From Epiperipatus broadwayi (Eukaryota > Onychophora > Udeonychophora > Euonychophora > Peripatidae), in contig JAQFVV010006305.1 in the NCBI GenBank assembly GCA_028023455.1, positions 1,975,001-2,039,000 of the forward strand: a stretch of 64,000 bases of DNA. Direction: 5' to 3'. Each line of letters begins with the position of its first letter. The stretch's first letter is position 1. Made by a program: the position numbers and the translations under genes. Shown in pieces: positions 12,786-24,902 of the stretch. The notes beneath the pieces were generated by a model that saw only the letters and a list, made by a program, of their open reading frames with translations, did not search any database and was not told the origin of the DNA.

Positions 12786-12789
12786 TGTA

Positions 12790-13205
12790 ATTATAATAAA
12801 AATAATAAATTTAATGTAATAAACTATTTAAAAACAGACTTTAATTACATCTACAGAAGTACTTTCATTAATTTCTTAAACCTGCCTCAACTGCCATTAA
12901 ATTAAAAAAAAAAAAAAACATGTAAATATAAATTTAGATTTGATTTTGAAAATGTGAAAATTCCTCATGAAGAGAGAAACCATAATAATAAAAAAAATAA
13001 GGAGGCAATTTTTATAAATTGGAATAAAATGCATTTAATAAATAGACAAGCTGCTAACATTAAAATACAGGATTCATGGGATTTGAATTGAAGACGTTTT
13101 GCTTTGGGTTTTTTTTTTTAATTTAATGGCAATTGAGGCAGGTTTAAGAAATTAACCTAAAGTACTTCTGCAGATATTAAATTTATTATTTTTATTATAT
13201 ATATT
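12790..13205. mobile_element. MITE-like element with ~60-100-bp inverted arms
   Basis: The left arm (about 12790-12917) contains CTACAGAAGTACTTT, 'AATTTCTTAAACCTGCCTCA' and 'GCCATTAAATTAAAA' in order. The right arm (13110-13205) carries their reverse complements. The outer part also matches ('ATAATAAAAATAATAAATTT' against its complement), but the left arm has ~33 extra bases. The ~190-bp spacer has no coding capacity. Long arms with short A+T-rich flanks suit a non-autonomous DNA transposon. No target duplication could be fixed. Confidence 0.6.
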
Positions 13206-13229
13206 AGGATGTAGAAATTACTTGTGCAT

Positions 13230-14070
13230 TCGGCTAGAAAATGAATATATCTGGTGAGGTTTATCCTAGCAAAAAAAAAAAAAAGACTGGTATGTGAGAT
13301 AATCATAAAAACCATTGAAATTAAATAATTATTGTACAAGTAGCATATGCTATGACAGTTAGAGAGGAGAGTTCTAAATAACCCTGGCTGAGCTTAAGCA
13401 AGATTAGTAGGCGAATATTATTTCAAAGAGTTAAGAAGAAATGATCCCAAGATTTTATAGAGTAAATTAATATAACATATGATCTGAGTAAGAGTTGCAT
13501 CTGGTAAATGAAGTTTTCACTTAACACATAATTCTATAATAAAGATGGAGAAAGAATCTAGGCCTGAGAATCATTTTACAACCTAAAAAGTTATGAAATT
13601 ATATTATTTCATCTCAAATGAAACATTTAACACCAGCATATATCAGAAGTCAATATGATAATGTTAAAAAAATTACTTTCACGTTGATCATAAGATAATG
13701 CTTATAAACTACAATGGATTCTACTGGCAAATTTATTCAGAAAAAAGGTTAAAATTAATGCCTCAAAAAATAAGTTAAATAGAACACTTTCTGATAATGG
13801 ACCAAAGCAGAAAAGTCATAAATGAAGTTTGTAAATAAAAAAAATAAAAAAAAGATATAAAAATAGCCCTTCCTTTCTTTAACTAGTAATGTCCATTTAG
13901 ATAGCTATAAAACTGTGTTTAAAATATTAATTTTTTAAGAGTTAATTTTGATATCAAATTATTTGATATCAAAGTAGAAAAGTATGAATATAATTTATAA
14001 TTAATAATTATACAGAATAATTCCTTTAACTGTGTCCTAATAAAAAAATTTGGAAATAAATTATAAATAT
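13230..14070. other. A+T-rich intergenic DNA, no gene seen
   Basis: Nothing supportable. A 64-residue minus-strand frame near 13.9-14.1 kb overlaps the end of the Tigger-like element and is not gene-like. Confidence 0.6.
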
Positions 14071-14886
14071 CAATTACACCTGGGTCTTGTTTTATGCAGT
14101 AGATAGGTTCCACAGAAAACCCACATTAAAAAAAATTGCACAAAAACAGACTTAACTTACCTTGAAAAATGGAGGATAGATGCTGTGATTTTCAGAATTC
14201 ACATAAAAGCAAAGCAACAAGAAAAAATTACTTTAAAATTCACATTAAAAAAATAAGCAAATAAAATATGACTAATAAAAAACTTCAAATATTTGAAAAA
14301 AATTAATACAAGACAAACTTTTTTTTATGCTTTTAATAACTACAGTATTTAATTTTACATTTTTCATACATATTTTAATCATTGCTAGCCTTCGTTTGTA
14401 AACTGGTAAGAAATCAGATTCGATGTGATGTATTGTGGCTTCTCCTTAAATGAAGTCAAGAATCTCTCAGTAATTATGCCCAGAGAAACCTGTTACCCAC
14501 TTTATTTTTATTCGTGATGTGATGTACAGCTAGCGCCATTTTCAGTCTTGTGCTGTATTAATGGTTTTCTGTTTCGATATTAAAAAAATGAAATTGCAAT
14601 CAAAACAAAAAGATTATACATTATCATTACAAAGATTATTTTCAGTTTATAAAATCTTCGTTTTTTTATTTTAAAACTCTAAAAAATTCTTTATTTCTGT
14701 TATATATGACAAAATACATTTTAAAAGTGTAAATTTTTTGAATATTTATTGCGATATTTTTATATGTGTAAGTATAAATCTATTATTATTATTATTTACT
14801 CATTAGTATAAATAGGTTATTTGCCAAGAAGCTAAGTTCTAAATACAGCTTCACGCCATATTCATGTTAGCTGCTAATCATCATCA

Positions 14887-15114
14887 TCAACCATTATCAA
14901 TCCACTGCAGGATAAAGGTCTCTCCAAGTTTAATCCATCTCCGATCTTTAGCTTCTCTTCTCCACATCACCCCTGAACACCTTATTTCATCTGTCCATCT
15001 CACATGTGGTTTCTTTCTGGGTCTTTTACAATCTCTTGGAATACAGTTTAAAATTTCAATTGTTCCTCTATTATCATTTCTTCTAGCAATATGTCCAGCC
15101 CAACTCCATTTCAA
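14887..15114 (-). pseudogene. RTE C-terminal region
   Basis: A 75-residue frame with 'KWSWAGHIARR', 'PRDCKRPRKKPHVRWTDEI', 'WRREAKDR' and 'LGETFILQW'. This conserved C-terminal block follows the thumb in RTE proteins. It ends about 10 bp before the TGA-repeat tail. The preceding frame needs a shift to join the thumb. Confidence 0.85.
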
Positions 15115-15162
15115 TCTTTTGGTTTTTTCAATGAGGTCAGTAACACCTGTTTGTTCTCTTAC

Positions 15163-16786
15163 TCATACATTATGTTTTCGATCTCTTCTTGTTACTCCCA
15201 ACATGCATCTCTCCATACTTCTTTGAGTGTCCCTGTATTGCTCTTCTATTAAGTGTCCAAGTCTCAGATCCATAAGCAAGAACTGTAAAACACATTTGTT
15301 AAAAACCTTCCTTTTCAAACACAGAGGCATATTTTCTTTTAGTATCAAGTTTCTACCAAAAGCACTCCAATCAAGTTTAATTCTATGATTAATTTCCTCC
15401 ATTATGTTTCCATCTGTATTAATAATCTGACCAAGATATTTGTAACTGTTAACTTCTTCTAATTCATCATAATTAATCTTTATTTTCATATTTTGAGCAA
15501 ATCGATTAAACATTACTTTAGTCTTTTTAACATTTATCTTTGGTCCTACTTTCCTACTTTCACCTGATACTCCTGCAACATTTCCTGCAGCTCTGAAGCA
15601 TTATGTGCAAAAACAACTACATCATCTGCAAAATCTAAATGACTTAAGTAATCTCCATTTACTTTCACTCCTTTAGTTTCCCATTTTAATCCATAAAAGA
15701 CTTCTTGCAGTACTGCTGTAAAAAGTTTTGGAGATATAGTCACCTTGTCTTACACCTTTCTCAATGTTGACTTTCCCAGTATCATTATTTATTCTAATTG
15801 TTGCTGTTGCATTTTTATAAATATTCTTTAAAATATGACAATGATCCAATGCTTTAATCATTGAAGAAATGTTTATAGAATCAAATGCCTTTTCATAATC
15901 TACAAATCCAAAACATAATGACAACTCATATTCATTTGTCCTTTCTATAACTTCTCTAAATACCTGGATATGATCTACTGTACTAAAACCACTTTTAAAT
16001 CCACCTTGTTCTCTTGGTTGGTGGAAATCCAATGTTCTCTGTAGAGGAGTTGTAATTATCTTGGTAAAAATTTTATATAAAACTGATAAAAGGCTAATAG
16101 GTCTGTAATTTCTAATATCTTCTTGATCACCTTTTTTAAATATTAATATTATTACTGCATTCTTCCAATCATCCGGTACATCTTTATCATTTAGACATTT
16201 GGTATATAACTTCTACTAAAAAAAATTATATTTCTTCACCTGCTTCTTTTAATATATCAATTATAATTCCATCATTACCTGGAGCCTTTCATTTCTTCAT
16301 ACATTTAATTGCATGTTTTGTTTTTTAAATTCTGGGCAATTCGGAAGATGTGATAGATATAGGAGGTACTTGTTCATTATTACTATATAATTCTTGATAA
16401 AAATCTTCTACCAATTTCATGATGTCATCTCTCTTTTTAGTAATAATTCCATCTTTTTTTCTTATTGCAGATATAAATTTCCTACCAATACCAAAATGTT
16501 GTTTTACACTCTTGAGACTTTCATTCTCTTCTACTGCTTTCCTTGCTAGTCCACAGTAATACTTTCTTATATCATTTTCAACTCTTTTCTGCACCATTTT
16601 ACAAAATTCGAGATATTCAATTCTTTTTAATGCATCATTTTTGTATATCTTCATATTCCTTCTTTTCTTCATAAATTCTCTAGTCTCAATAGAAATTTTA
16701 TTAGTCAATTGCTGCTTTTTTCTACCAGCTATCTTTGTTGCAGTTTTTAAAAGTGTATCAGTTATTTTCATATTAATTTCATTCAA
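15163..16786 (-). pseudogene. RTE linker and reverse transcriptase domain, broken
   Basis: The 153-residue basic linker piece (16325-16786) is followed, after stops and frameshifts, by RT fingers and palm. 15673-16032 has 'QGGFKSGFSTVDHIQ', motif A 'FVDYEKAFDSI' with its catalytic Asp, and motif B 'GVRQGDYIS'. 15546-15743 continues with 'PKLFTAVLQEVF' and motif C 'FADDVVVFA' with both catalytic Asp residues. 15163-15513 is the thumb, with 'YKYLGQIIN' and 'GVTRRDRKHN'. The polymerase copies element RNA at the nicked target. The motifs are well preserved, but at least three frame breaks separate them. Copies at 29 and 36-37 kb share the same residues around these motifs and belong to one family. 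Confidence 0.85.
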
Positions 16787-16877
16787 ATCTGAATAATGTT
16801 CAAAATCTACTAATACTTGAAACCGATTTGCAAGTTCTAATTTAAATTCATTAGAATGTTTCTGAAGATTAGGAATA

Positions 16878-17793
16878 TCAACTGTAAATATTGTCTTTCT
16901 TAATAATTTTTGTCTCTAGTTTTACATTAACATGTATCTTACATCTTACTAATCGATGATCACTTCCTGTATTAAATTTATTAAGAACATTACAATCTTG
17001 AAATATGCATTTCCTGTTAGTCAAAATATAATCCAATTCTGCTGTACCTTCATTTGGATGCTTCCATGTCCATTTCCTTTTAACATTTTTCTCAAAAAAA
17101 GAATTCATAATATAAAGTTTTTCTTTTTCTGCAAACTCCACAAGTCTATGTCCTCTCTCATTTCTATTACCATAACCAAAATTACCTACAGCATTTTCAT
17201 CTTTCATTTGTTTACCAATTCTAGCATTAAAGCCTCCTATAACAATTTTAAAATGTTTACACTGATCAAAAGCCTTTTGTACATCCATATAAAAATCTTC
17301 TACTACTTCATCACTATGAGAACTTGTTGTGGCATAAACCTGAATTATCTGCATTTGGTATCGGCTACTAAGTTGTATAACTAATCTTCCCCGCTCTGTC
17401 CAATACACCATCAATCTCCACAATATTGTTCTTCCACTTTTTATTTATAATGAATCCTACTCCATTTGTATTTCCAATATTTGTGCCTTTATAATAGAGT
17501 ATATGTCCACTTTTTGAATCAATTGTCTCTTCACCTTTTCTTTTAACTTCACAAAGTCCAATAATGTCCCATTTAATATAAGACAGTTCTTCTTCTAATT
17601 ATTGCAATCTTCCTTCACTTGAAAGTGATTTGCAGTTGTAAGTTCCTAAATAAAAAGTCATCATCAAATGGCAGCCTGGGTCTGAAATCAAGGGATTCTT
17701 AGCACCCTCCGTCTTCAGCCACCAACTGCTGCCTTGGTTGGTCACTTTACAGCCTCCTGGGAATAAGGGCCATGCTTTATTTTTGTCTGTCAT
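16878..17793 (-). pseudogene. RTE endonuclease (apurinic-type) domain, broken
   Basis: The product is the N-terminal EEP-fold endonuclease that nicks target DNA for target-primed reverse transcription. The first piece (17599-17793) starts at a plausible Met and ends with 'LGTYNCKSLSS', the N-terminal strand of the family. After a frameshift the 181-residue piece (16878-17423) carries IIQVYA, 'IGGFNARIG' (normally GDFNA, so the catalytic Asp is changed to Gly), 'NERGHRLVEFAEKEKLYIMN', 'WKHPNEG', LDYIL and 'GSDHRLVRCKI' with the final His intact. This order matches RTE endonucleases and the derived CFDP2-type proteins of vertebrates. The Asp change and frameshifts mean it is inactive. Confidence 0.85.
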
Positions 17794-18289
17794 AATTGTA
17801 TATATGTATTGGAAAAATATTTATCATTTACACAAACATTCATTCTGCCTTATCAGTCACTGAGAAGAAAGACCATGGTGTTTCTTGATCTTAAACTCAG
17901 AGGTAAAAAGCCAATAAACTCACCATGCTGGCTAATGCAGTTGGTGAGCAGCCCATCCATGTTCGTATTCTATATGAATAATCACATAGTAATAACAGCT
18001 GCAATGACAAGAATGTATGGAGTGGATATTAGGAATTTGCCCTGCTCGGTTCCTTTAAAGCCTCCAATTTTCAGTTAATAACAAACTCCTTTCTGCAGCC
18101 AGCTGCTAATATAACGATATATTTTTTTTAAAAAAAAGTATTTCAAGTCAAAATAAGTTATTAATAATTTAAATTTCTTGATATCTACTAAATATAGTGA
18201 AATATGGAAGATATTAAGAAGAAACATGAATCACATAACTTCAAAATCACATTAAAACAATATGCATAAAATGTGACCCAGGTGTATTT

Positions 18290-19615
18290 GTATTAAATTA
18301 TTCTATATCTGTTCATTTAATGATTACAAAATTATTTTTTATTTCTTTGATTAATATTGAATATAATCATTTTATTTTTTTATTCTGGCAGTATTTTATA
18401 TTTAATAAAATATGATATGAAGATAAGTAAAGACTTAAAATTCTGATTAATCTCTTTTAGGCATTTGTATGTTATTTAGATTTAATAACATTAACTGTTT
18501 ATACTTCTATATAGAATGTAATAAATATAATAAGTGCATTTATACACAACTATAAAGAAGCTTATTACTTCTATAAATTAAATATGGCTTAGCGCTTTCA
18601 AGAACTTATGGTGTTATCATATTCATAGCAAGATGAACTATTTATAAGTTTGTGAATAAATAAGTAACATCTGACTAAGAAAAATTGAATTAATGAAGTT
18701 CCCGTCTCTTTCCTGCTTATACATGAAGTTATTCCATCATCTCTAGTGTAAGGTTTATAAGAAATAAGTTATAAAAATATATACACAAAAAGAAGATAAT
18801 TAACACTCTCCTCACACATAATAATTTAGCACTATTTTTTGATAGGAGAGGATTTTAGTCATCAAAAACATTACCCAGTCATTTGATACTTTAAAATCAA
18901 AAGCATTTTAGAGAAATATTAAACAGCATTTATTCCTATTTTTAAGAATGTTAAAATTTTATTTTAGATTATATTTGATCACATTTAGAGTTTTTCCCCT
19001 GAATTTTCATATTATCATATTCTTAATTCTACATTGATTTTAAAAGCAAAAACTATCCTATGAATGCTACTAATTTACCTTAATTTTTCTAGATAAGACT
19101 TAACCAATTTAAACAGACATATATAATGAGGTTTGCTACAATAAAGATTCACAGACCAAAAAATTAAGCTTTAATCAACAAATGCAAGATATAAAACTAT
19201 CACTAGACTGGCAGCAATTTTTGTAGCATAAAACTTAGTTATTAATTTAGTTTGCTTAATTCCTTCTATCTCTAGAAGTAAAAATGACGTAACTATTTGA
19301 TATACATAACTATAATAATTTGAATCATAAGCTATAAATAAAAAATTTAAAAGTTGATTAATGTTGCAGTTAAAAAAAAAATTCAAATTGAAAGTAAGGT
19401 AAAAATGACAGAAATTCTTGAAATAGTTGAAAATCATTAATTAATTACCAGCCACTTGCACAAAACATTTCAGGAAATTTCAGCTTTTAGTAAAAAGTCA
19501 GACAGTTTTATTACATTTTGAAGCTTACTTGTGTTTATATTGTAGGGTATTTGTTCTGCAATTTATTTCATAATTTTTAACACTTTTTTTTAATTCCTTT
19601 CATACAGATATTAAT
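18290..19615. other. A+T-rich intergenic DNA, no gene seen
   Basis: No supportable gene. The 88-residue minus-strand frame at 19171-19437 is Phe/Ile/Asn-rich and resembles no family I know. Confidence 0.6.
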
Positions 19616-19619
19616 TTTA

Positions 19620-21060
19620 ATCATGAGCGAAAGAAAGAGAAAATTGAGCTCCTTTCAGTCATCCATTCCATCATATATAATCGATACACATGACCACATA
19701 CATGTGAAAAAGATGAGCTTGAAAGTTTGTGTTCAAAGCCCTCTTAATCAAAAATAGAAAATTTGTAAAAAGATCACAATTTAAATTATAAATACAGTAT
19801 GGTTAAGTTAACAATCTGCATGATTTTAAAAAGTATACAGACAGCCAAAGGAATTTCCAGATTGAGCAGTTTATGCTGTAATATCAAAGATCAAATAGCA
19901 TCTCTTCTGCTAATGGGAAATAATCAACAGGAAAAAGCATGTGCCAGTCAGTGAGATGATCATTTGTGAAAGGACCAAACAAATGTTTCAGGAATTTTTA
20001 GTCCTACTGACAAAAATGTTTTACTAGTTTTAGGAAAAGAAATGAATTTCATGCTTTGCTGAATATATCTTAGAAAAATATAAATAAATTATCAAGGATA
20101 GAGATGTTGTTTCACAACAAGCTTTAACTGTCATGAAACCAGACCTTTTTGAAAAAGAATGTAATGCATAATATACATTATAAAGGAGTAAGTTCATAAT
20201 CATAGGTCATAAGTCAATGAAACTATCTTATATTGCTTTATGGGGTCTAAAAATGGGGGGGGGGGGAGCAGTGAAAAATCAAACCTTTTCTCATCTGACA
20301 ATGTTCAGAACTTTTAAAACCCTTGAGAAAAATCATCTTGGAGTCTTGTGGCATTCCAACTACAAAATTTGGATCAACAGATATGTTTTCTTTGATTGAC
20401 TTTTTAAAGAATTTGGTCCAACTGTTTGTGAATACTTGTAAAAATAAGAAACTTCCACTGAAAGTTCTTTTGATCATGGACAACACTCTAGTTTACCTTC
20501 CTAGTTTGGTGGAAAAATTATCAAACGAGTTCAGTTTCAATTTTTGTCACTGAATATAACACATCTTCAGTCTATGAATAAACAATTCATTACTAATTTT
20601 AAAAACTGTACACTAAAAGATTGTTCAGAAAATATATAAAAGCCATTTCTTCCAGTGAAATGAATCTGAAGGACTTTTGGAAGAGTCATTTCAATATAGT
20701 AAATGCTGTTCTAACAGTGACTGCTCAGTTCTCTTTTAGGTGTCTGAATACAGCTTGGAAACTATTGTGGTTTAATGTTGTGACTTCAAATAAATTTCAA
20801 CAGTTAGAAGATAAGTTTGCTGTTCAGGAAATTGTGACTAGGCAGCTACATGGTATAGAGATCAATGAAATCAATGTGGAAGAGTTGGTGCAGGGAAAAA
20901 TTACAGCATTCCTATTGAGGATTTTAAAAGGTTCTCTGGCTGGAATACTCTAACCTGGATTTTGCTGCTGTAAAATTTTGCTTCAATTATGCTAGTGATG
21001 TCTTGTTACCCTATTTTAGGAGAATTCATAATTCCAGGTTAAAGCAGTCAATCTTGGATT
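19620..21060 (+). pseudogene. Tigger/pogo (jerky-type) DDE transposase remnant
   Basis: A cut-and-paste transposase relative, broken by many stops. A start-like MSERKRK at 19624 precedes an eroded helix-turn-helix region; about 19800-19860 reads 'ICMILKS', matching the 'STVCxILKNK' helix of CENP-B-type domains. 20217-20400 matches the central RNase-H-fold strands ('NHLGVLWHSNYKIWI' against the usual 'LPVxWxSNKKAWM'). 20323-20553 holds 'LPLKVLLIMDN', the strand with the second catalytic Asp. 20621-20953 matches the C-terminal part ('LKDFWKSHFNIVNAV', then 'CLNTAWKLLW' and 'EINVEELV'). The first catalytic Asp and the third acidic residue region are not intact. A G12 tract (20255-20266) interrupts it. 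Fossil copy, no activity expected. Confidence 0.7.
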
Positions 21061-21069
21061 CATTCATAA

Positions 21070-23640
21070 AAAAAGTGAATAATACCATGCAAATAATGAA
21101 CTTTGCTTAGGCTAATCATTCAATATGAATAAGAACAATAACCTATCACCTTCCATCTTTATGTGACTATTTTTTAGTTTTTAGAAAATCAAATTTTTAA
21201 ATTTACATACATAACCCAATTATTATAAAAGTTAAATACAATACCATTGCTTAATGATTATGCTAAATGATAATTTTGTTCTTGGTCTTAGGTCTAGAAT
21301 GAATTATCCCTAAATATATGTGTTTAAATGTAAGCCATAACAAACAGATGAGAGTTGATAAAAATGAACAATATACAGGAACAAATTCATTTATTTAAAG
21401 TCCATTGCAATCCATTAGTTGATTTATTCACTCTCATATGCTTTTTATTTGGAGAAATATCTGTTAGTTCATATATATAAAAATGACACCAATAGACAGT
21501 AAAATTTATTTCTAATTATATAAGAGATTACACTTAGTATAATCCAAAGCATACATGAAATTAATTTATAATGTATCTGGTCTATCTTTTACATATATAA
21601 AATAGTCTCTCTATCTAAATAATAGATAAAGGTTGATGGGACTTTTAAAAATAGCACAAATCTTGAAAAAGATTTTAGACTATTTAATTAATTACCAGGC
21701 TTTACCAGATTGGTCATAAAAATGAAAAACTGATAGACTGAACCAATTATTCTTAAACTTTATTTTCTTTTATCATTAATTCCTGAGAAAATTCAAATAT
21801 ATTTATTTTCATTTGGGGAAGAGGGAATAAATGAACGCAGCTCATTTGCAACAATACATAAAAATTAGATTATAATAATAATAAGCTTTTAAAAAGGACA
21901 ATGCATAGAAAATTAAGATTATAATATTTTTAATGCAGCTACATTCAAATTTAATGAAATTGTTAGTATACCTAATTCTGTTTTTACACAAACTTTTTTT
22001 AAACAATTTTGATTGAACTGTGATTTTTTAAAAAATAATTACCTTTTTACATGAGTTGTTTTGAAATAACACGATCAATCAAATAACTAAGAAAAACAAT
22101 TTATGCATGTTATCGTCATCTCATTTGATAAAAAAAATGTTTTCATTTCTCTATTTCCCATTATTTTTCAAAAAATTACCTTTTCAGCAAAATGTTTGTA
22201 AATGGGGAAATTTGATTGTCTGCCTTTTGATATTTTAATATGTTAGATTTTTTTTTTTTTTTTTTAAGTGCAATTTATTGGTGTTGATGTTAAAAAAATA
22301 TAATAAAAATTAAAACAGGATTCGATTTATTAATTTTGTCAAAATTTAATAATGGTAAGTTATCCATTGCATGCATATTTTACAATCTATGTTTTGTTAA
22401 TTAAATCTAAAATATTTTTCTATAACCCTCATACAATGTCAACTATTAATTCATTTACAAAAAAAAAAAAAACAATTTTTTTGAATACTAAATTCAAATT
22501 TTAGATCATCTTGCAACTGGAGAAGGAGCAATGTCTGTAGGAAAGCATTTTGGTGCACATGATATTCTGCCCAATTTTTATGCTCATTAAGTCTTTGTTT
22601 TTTTATTTTCCAAATGAAATGTATATTCCTATAAATCCGTTTTTATTTATGTTCAATGTTTGTAAAGTAATATTTGATGACAATCAAACAATTTTTATTG
22701 ACTTTTTAGATTTGGAACCAATCTATCATGTAAAAGCAAAAATATGTTTACATGATATTGTTTTTTTTTCCATAAGCTGGATATAAAACGTTCTATGTTA
22801 ACTGGCTTTAAATTGCATTAAGTGCAATTACACAAGTAACGTAATTCTAATTTTTTTTACTATGTATCTAACTAATGCCTACCTAATATCCACAACCCAA
22901 TCTTATGCTTCCTAATTATTATCATATATAACAGGGTGTCCAAGAAATAGTTAATTGATTGATTTTATTTTTTTTGCAAAATTTGCATCTAATTTATTTT
23001 AATATAATTTTAAAACAATAATTTTCTTCTTTTTTTCTTGATTTTTTTTTTTAAAAAATTCAGGACCAGCTTTAGAAAATAATTATTTATAGGTAATTTC
23101 AAATTGTAATTTAATAAATAATTTATAAAGCAACATGAACAAATTATAATATTTGAGAGAGCTGAGGTACCTTTTGTCTGATGAATTTTCTTATTGGCCA
23201 GATTGAGTAAAAATTTGAGTGATTTGATTAATTAAATAGGATCTAGACAGTTTCCTTTCTGAAATATATTAATGTACAATAATCAGAATTGTTATAATTT
23301 AGCTTCTAAAAATTGAATTATTTTACATTCAAATTGGTTAAATGTAATGAAAATTTTAAAATAATGTTAATAACTGAAGAAAAACATATGAAAAATAGCC
23401 TGCAGTAAAACAGAGGAATTATATTTCAACCAATCATTATGAGAAAATGCCAGTGATTTCTTGTGGCTTAGAAATTACAATAGCTGATTATTCACTTCTG
23501 TTGTTTTAGTTTTGTTTTGTTTTTTGTCTAAAATTAAACTATTTTAAATAAAAATCTAAATCTAGACACATTATTAGTCAACATAATGTAAAAAGTAATC
23601 ATAAAATCCATAAATATTTATGAAAAATAGTTGCATTTTT
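21070..23640. other. A+T-rich intergenic DNA, no gene seen
   Basis: No supportable gene. The 78-residue frame at 22550-22786 is aromatic-rich with no recognisable motif. CAGGGTGTCCAAG at 22932-22944 resembles Tc1/mariner termini, but no partner end was found. Confidence 0.55.
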
Positions 23641-23645
23641 CTAAC

Positions 23646-23658
23646 TATCACAGAATAT
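23646..23658. repeat. 13-bp target-site duplication, left copy
   Basis: TATCACAGAATAT, repeated exactly at 25012-25024 at the other end of the fold-back element. The bases on either side differ (C/A on the left, T/G on the right), so the duplication is exactly 13 bp. Confidence 0.8.
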
Positions 23659-23818
23659 AAATCATCACAAGATCACCATTACTTATGGTTGCTCATAATT
23701 GTTGTTAAAACAGGCAAAACTCTCCCTACAGTAGTGCCACTCAGTGCAAGCCAGAGTAATCAATGGATGCCAGAAGGTTTGTGCATAAAATCCCCATCTA
23801 GTGCCTATTCATCCAATA

Positions 23819-23864
23819 TCCCCAGACTAGTTTTCTAGCTTATGGCTGTTGTCAGTAAGGAGCC
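23819..23864 (-). ncRNA. Hammerhead ribozyme, unit A (mutated)
   Basis: On the minus strand: a helix I strand, CUGACAA in place of CUGANGA (core G8 changed), a weakened helix II, GAAAAC, and GUC followed by UGGGGA. Architecture retained, but core changes predict no cleavage. Confidence 0.55.
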
Positions 23865-24270
23865 TTGGAACTGAGCGCGCTGCACCTAGATCTTAGAATC
23901 TAATGCAACCCTCCAGCAGCCACCTTTCATCCCTACTTAACTACAAAACTATGAGTCTTAAATTGAAAACATCATAATATTTTCAATCCAAGCTCAGTAG
24001 CTTATATAGTCATATAGTTCTGTACTCAGTTCAGTACCTATACATTTTGATGTCTTTGGTTCTTTAATAACCATAGCCACCGCTATACTATTAAGCAGGA
24101 TTGGTTTTAAGCCAATAAACATCACATGATCACCATTTCTTATGCTTACTCATAACTGTTGTTTAAAAAAAACTCTCCATACATATTGCCACTCAGTGCA
24201 AGCCAGAGTAATCAATGGATGCCAGAAGGCTTGTACATAAAATCCCCATTTAGTACCTACTCATCCAATA

Positions 24271-24315
24271 TCTCCAGACTAGGCTCTGGCTTGTGGCCTT
24301 CGTCAGTGAGGAGCC
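24271..24315 (-). ncRNA. Hammerhead ribozyme, unit B (mutated)
   Basis: UCCUCA, then CUGACGA (acceptable, position 7 is free), helix II GGC-CACAA-GCC, then GAGCC in place of GAAAC, UA, and GUC. Helix I can still pair. The GAAA box is lost, so inactivity is expected. Confidence 0.65.
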
Positions 24316-24857
24316 TTGGATCTGAGAGCACTGCACCTAGATCTTAGGATCTAATGCAACCCACCAGCAGCCACCTTTTATCTCTACTTAACTACAAAAC
24401 TATGAGTCTTAAATTAAAAACACCATAATATTTTCAATATAAGCTCAGTAGCTTATATAGTCATACAGGTCTGAACTCAGTTCAGTACCTACACAATTTG
24501 GTGTCTTTGGTTCTTTAATAATCATAGCCACTGCTATATGTATAGACAGTTTTGCCTGTTTTAGCAAGTTATGAGCAAGCATAACAAACTGTGATCATGT
24601 GATGTTTATTGGCTTAAAACCAATCCTGCTTAATAGGATAGCAGTGGCTATGATTATTAAAGAACCAAAGACACCAAAATGTATAGGTACTGAACTGAGT
24701 TCAGACCTATATGACTATATAAGCTACTGAGTTTGGATTGAAAATATTATGGTGTTTTTAATTTAAGACTCATACTTTTGTAGTTAAGTAAAGATAAAAG
24801 GTAGCTGCAGGAGGGTTGCATTAGATCCTAAGATCTAGGTGGTGCTCTCAGATCCAA

Positions 24858-24902
24858 GGCTCCTCATTGATGAAGGCCACAAGCCAAAAACTAATCTGGG
24901 GA
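24858..24902 (+). ncRNA. Hammerhead ribozyme, unit C (mutated)
   Basis: UCCUCA, then UUGAUGA (C3 changed), helix II GGC-CACAA-GCC, AAAAAC in place of AGAAAC, and AUC at the cleavage site followed by UGGGGA. Fold readable, core damaged. Confidence 0.65.

Larger units (their letters stand above)
14879..18100 (-). mobile_element. RTE-clade non-LTR retrotransposon, copy 1 (near full length, broken)
   Basis: About 3.2 kb on the minus strand, bounded by the exact 10-bp duplication AGCTGCTAAT (14869-14878 and 18101-18110). Reading 5' to 3' it has a ~300-bp leader (18100-17800, shared with copy 2 at 34.1 kb), an endonuclease region, a linker, reverse transcriptase, and a C-terminal region. It ends with a (TGA)n-like tail, visible as ATCATCATCATC on the plus strand from 14877. 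A short microsatellite tail and single-ORF layout are hallmarks of RTE elements. Several frameshifts and stops break the frame, so it cannot encode an active protein. It lies inside the Tigger-like element and is therefore younger. Confidence 0.85.
14077..18284. mobile_element. Tigger/pogo-like terminal-inverted-repeat element, host of an RTE insertion
   Basis: The left end CACCTGGGTCTTGTTTTATG (14077 onward) and the right end CATAAAATGTGACCCAGGTG (18265-18284) are inverted terminal repeats, 18 of 20 matching as far as written. Both are bordered by TA (14075-14076 and 18285-18286), the target duplication of pogo/Tc1-mariner elements. The subterminal sequence ('GATAGGTTCCAC..AAACCCAC..AAATTGC') has the texture of Tigger-type ends. 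Inside is the RTE at 14879-18100. Subtracting it leaves about 1 kb without a transposase frame, so the element itself is non-autonomous. It might be related to the transposase remnant at 19.6-21.1 kb, but I found no shared terminal sequence there. Confidence 0.6.

Noticed and set aside
14864-15226. 120-residue plus-strand frame
   Set aside because: Antisense shadow of the RTE C-terminal and thumb regions.
16956-17384. 142-residue plus-strand frame
   Set aside because: Antisense shadow of the RTE endonuclease, which has recognisable motifs on the minus strand.
22932-22960. Possible mariner terminus CAGGGTGTCCAAG
   Set aside because: No inverted partner, no TA-flanked structure and no transposase; listed only as a resemblance.
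24159-24347. Similar short frames in units A, B and C of the fold-back element, suggesting a conserved peptide
   Set aside because: The similarity follows from the DNA repeat; the frame differs in strand and length between units and overlaps the ribozyme.
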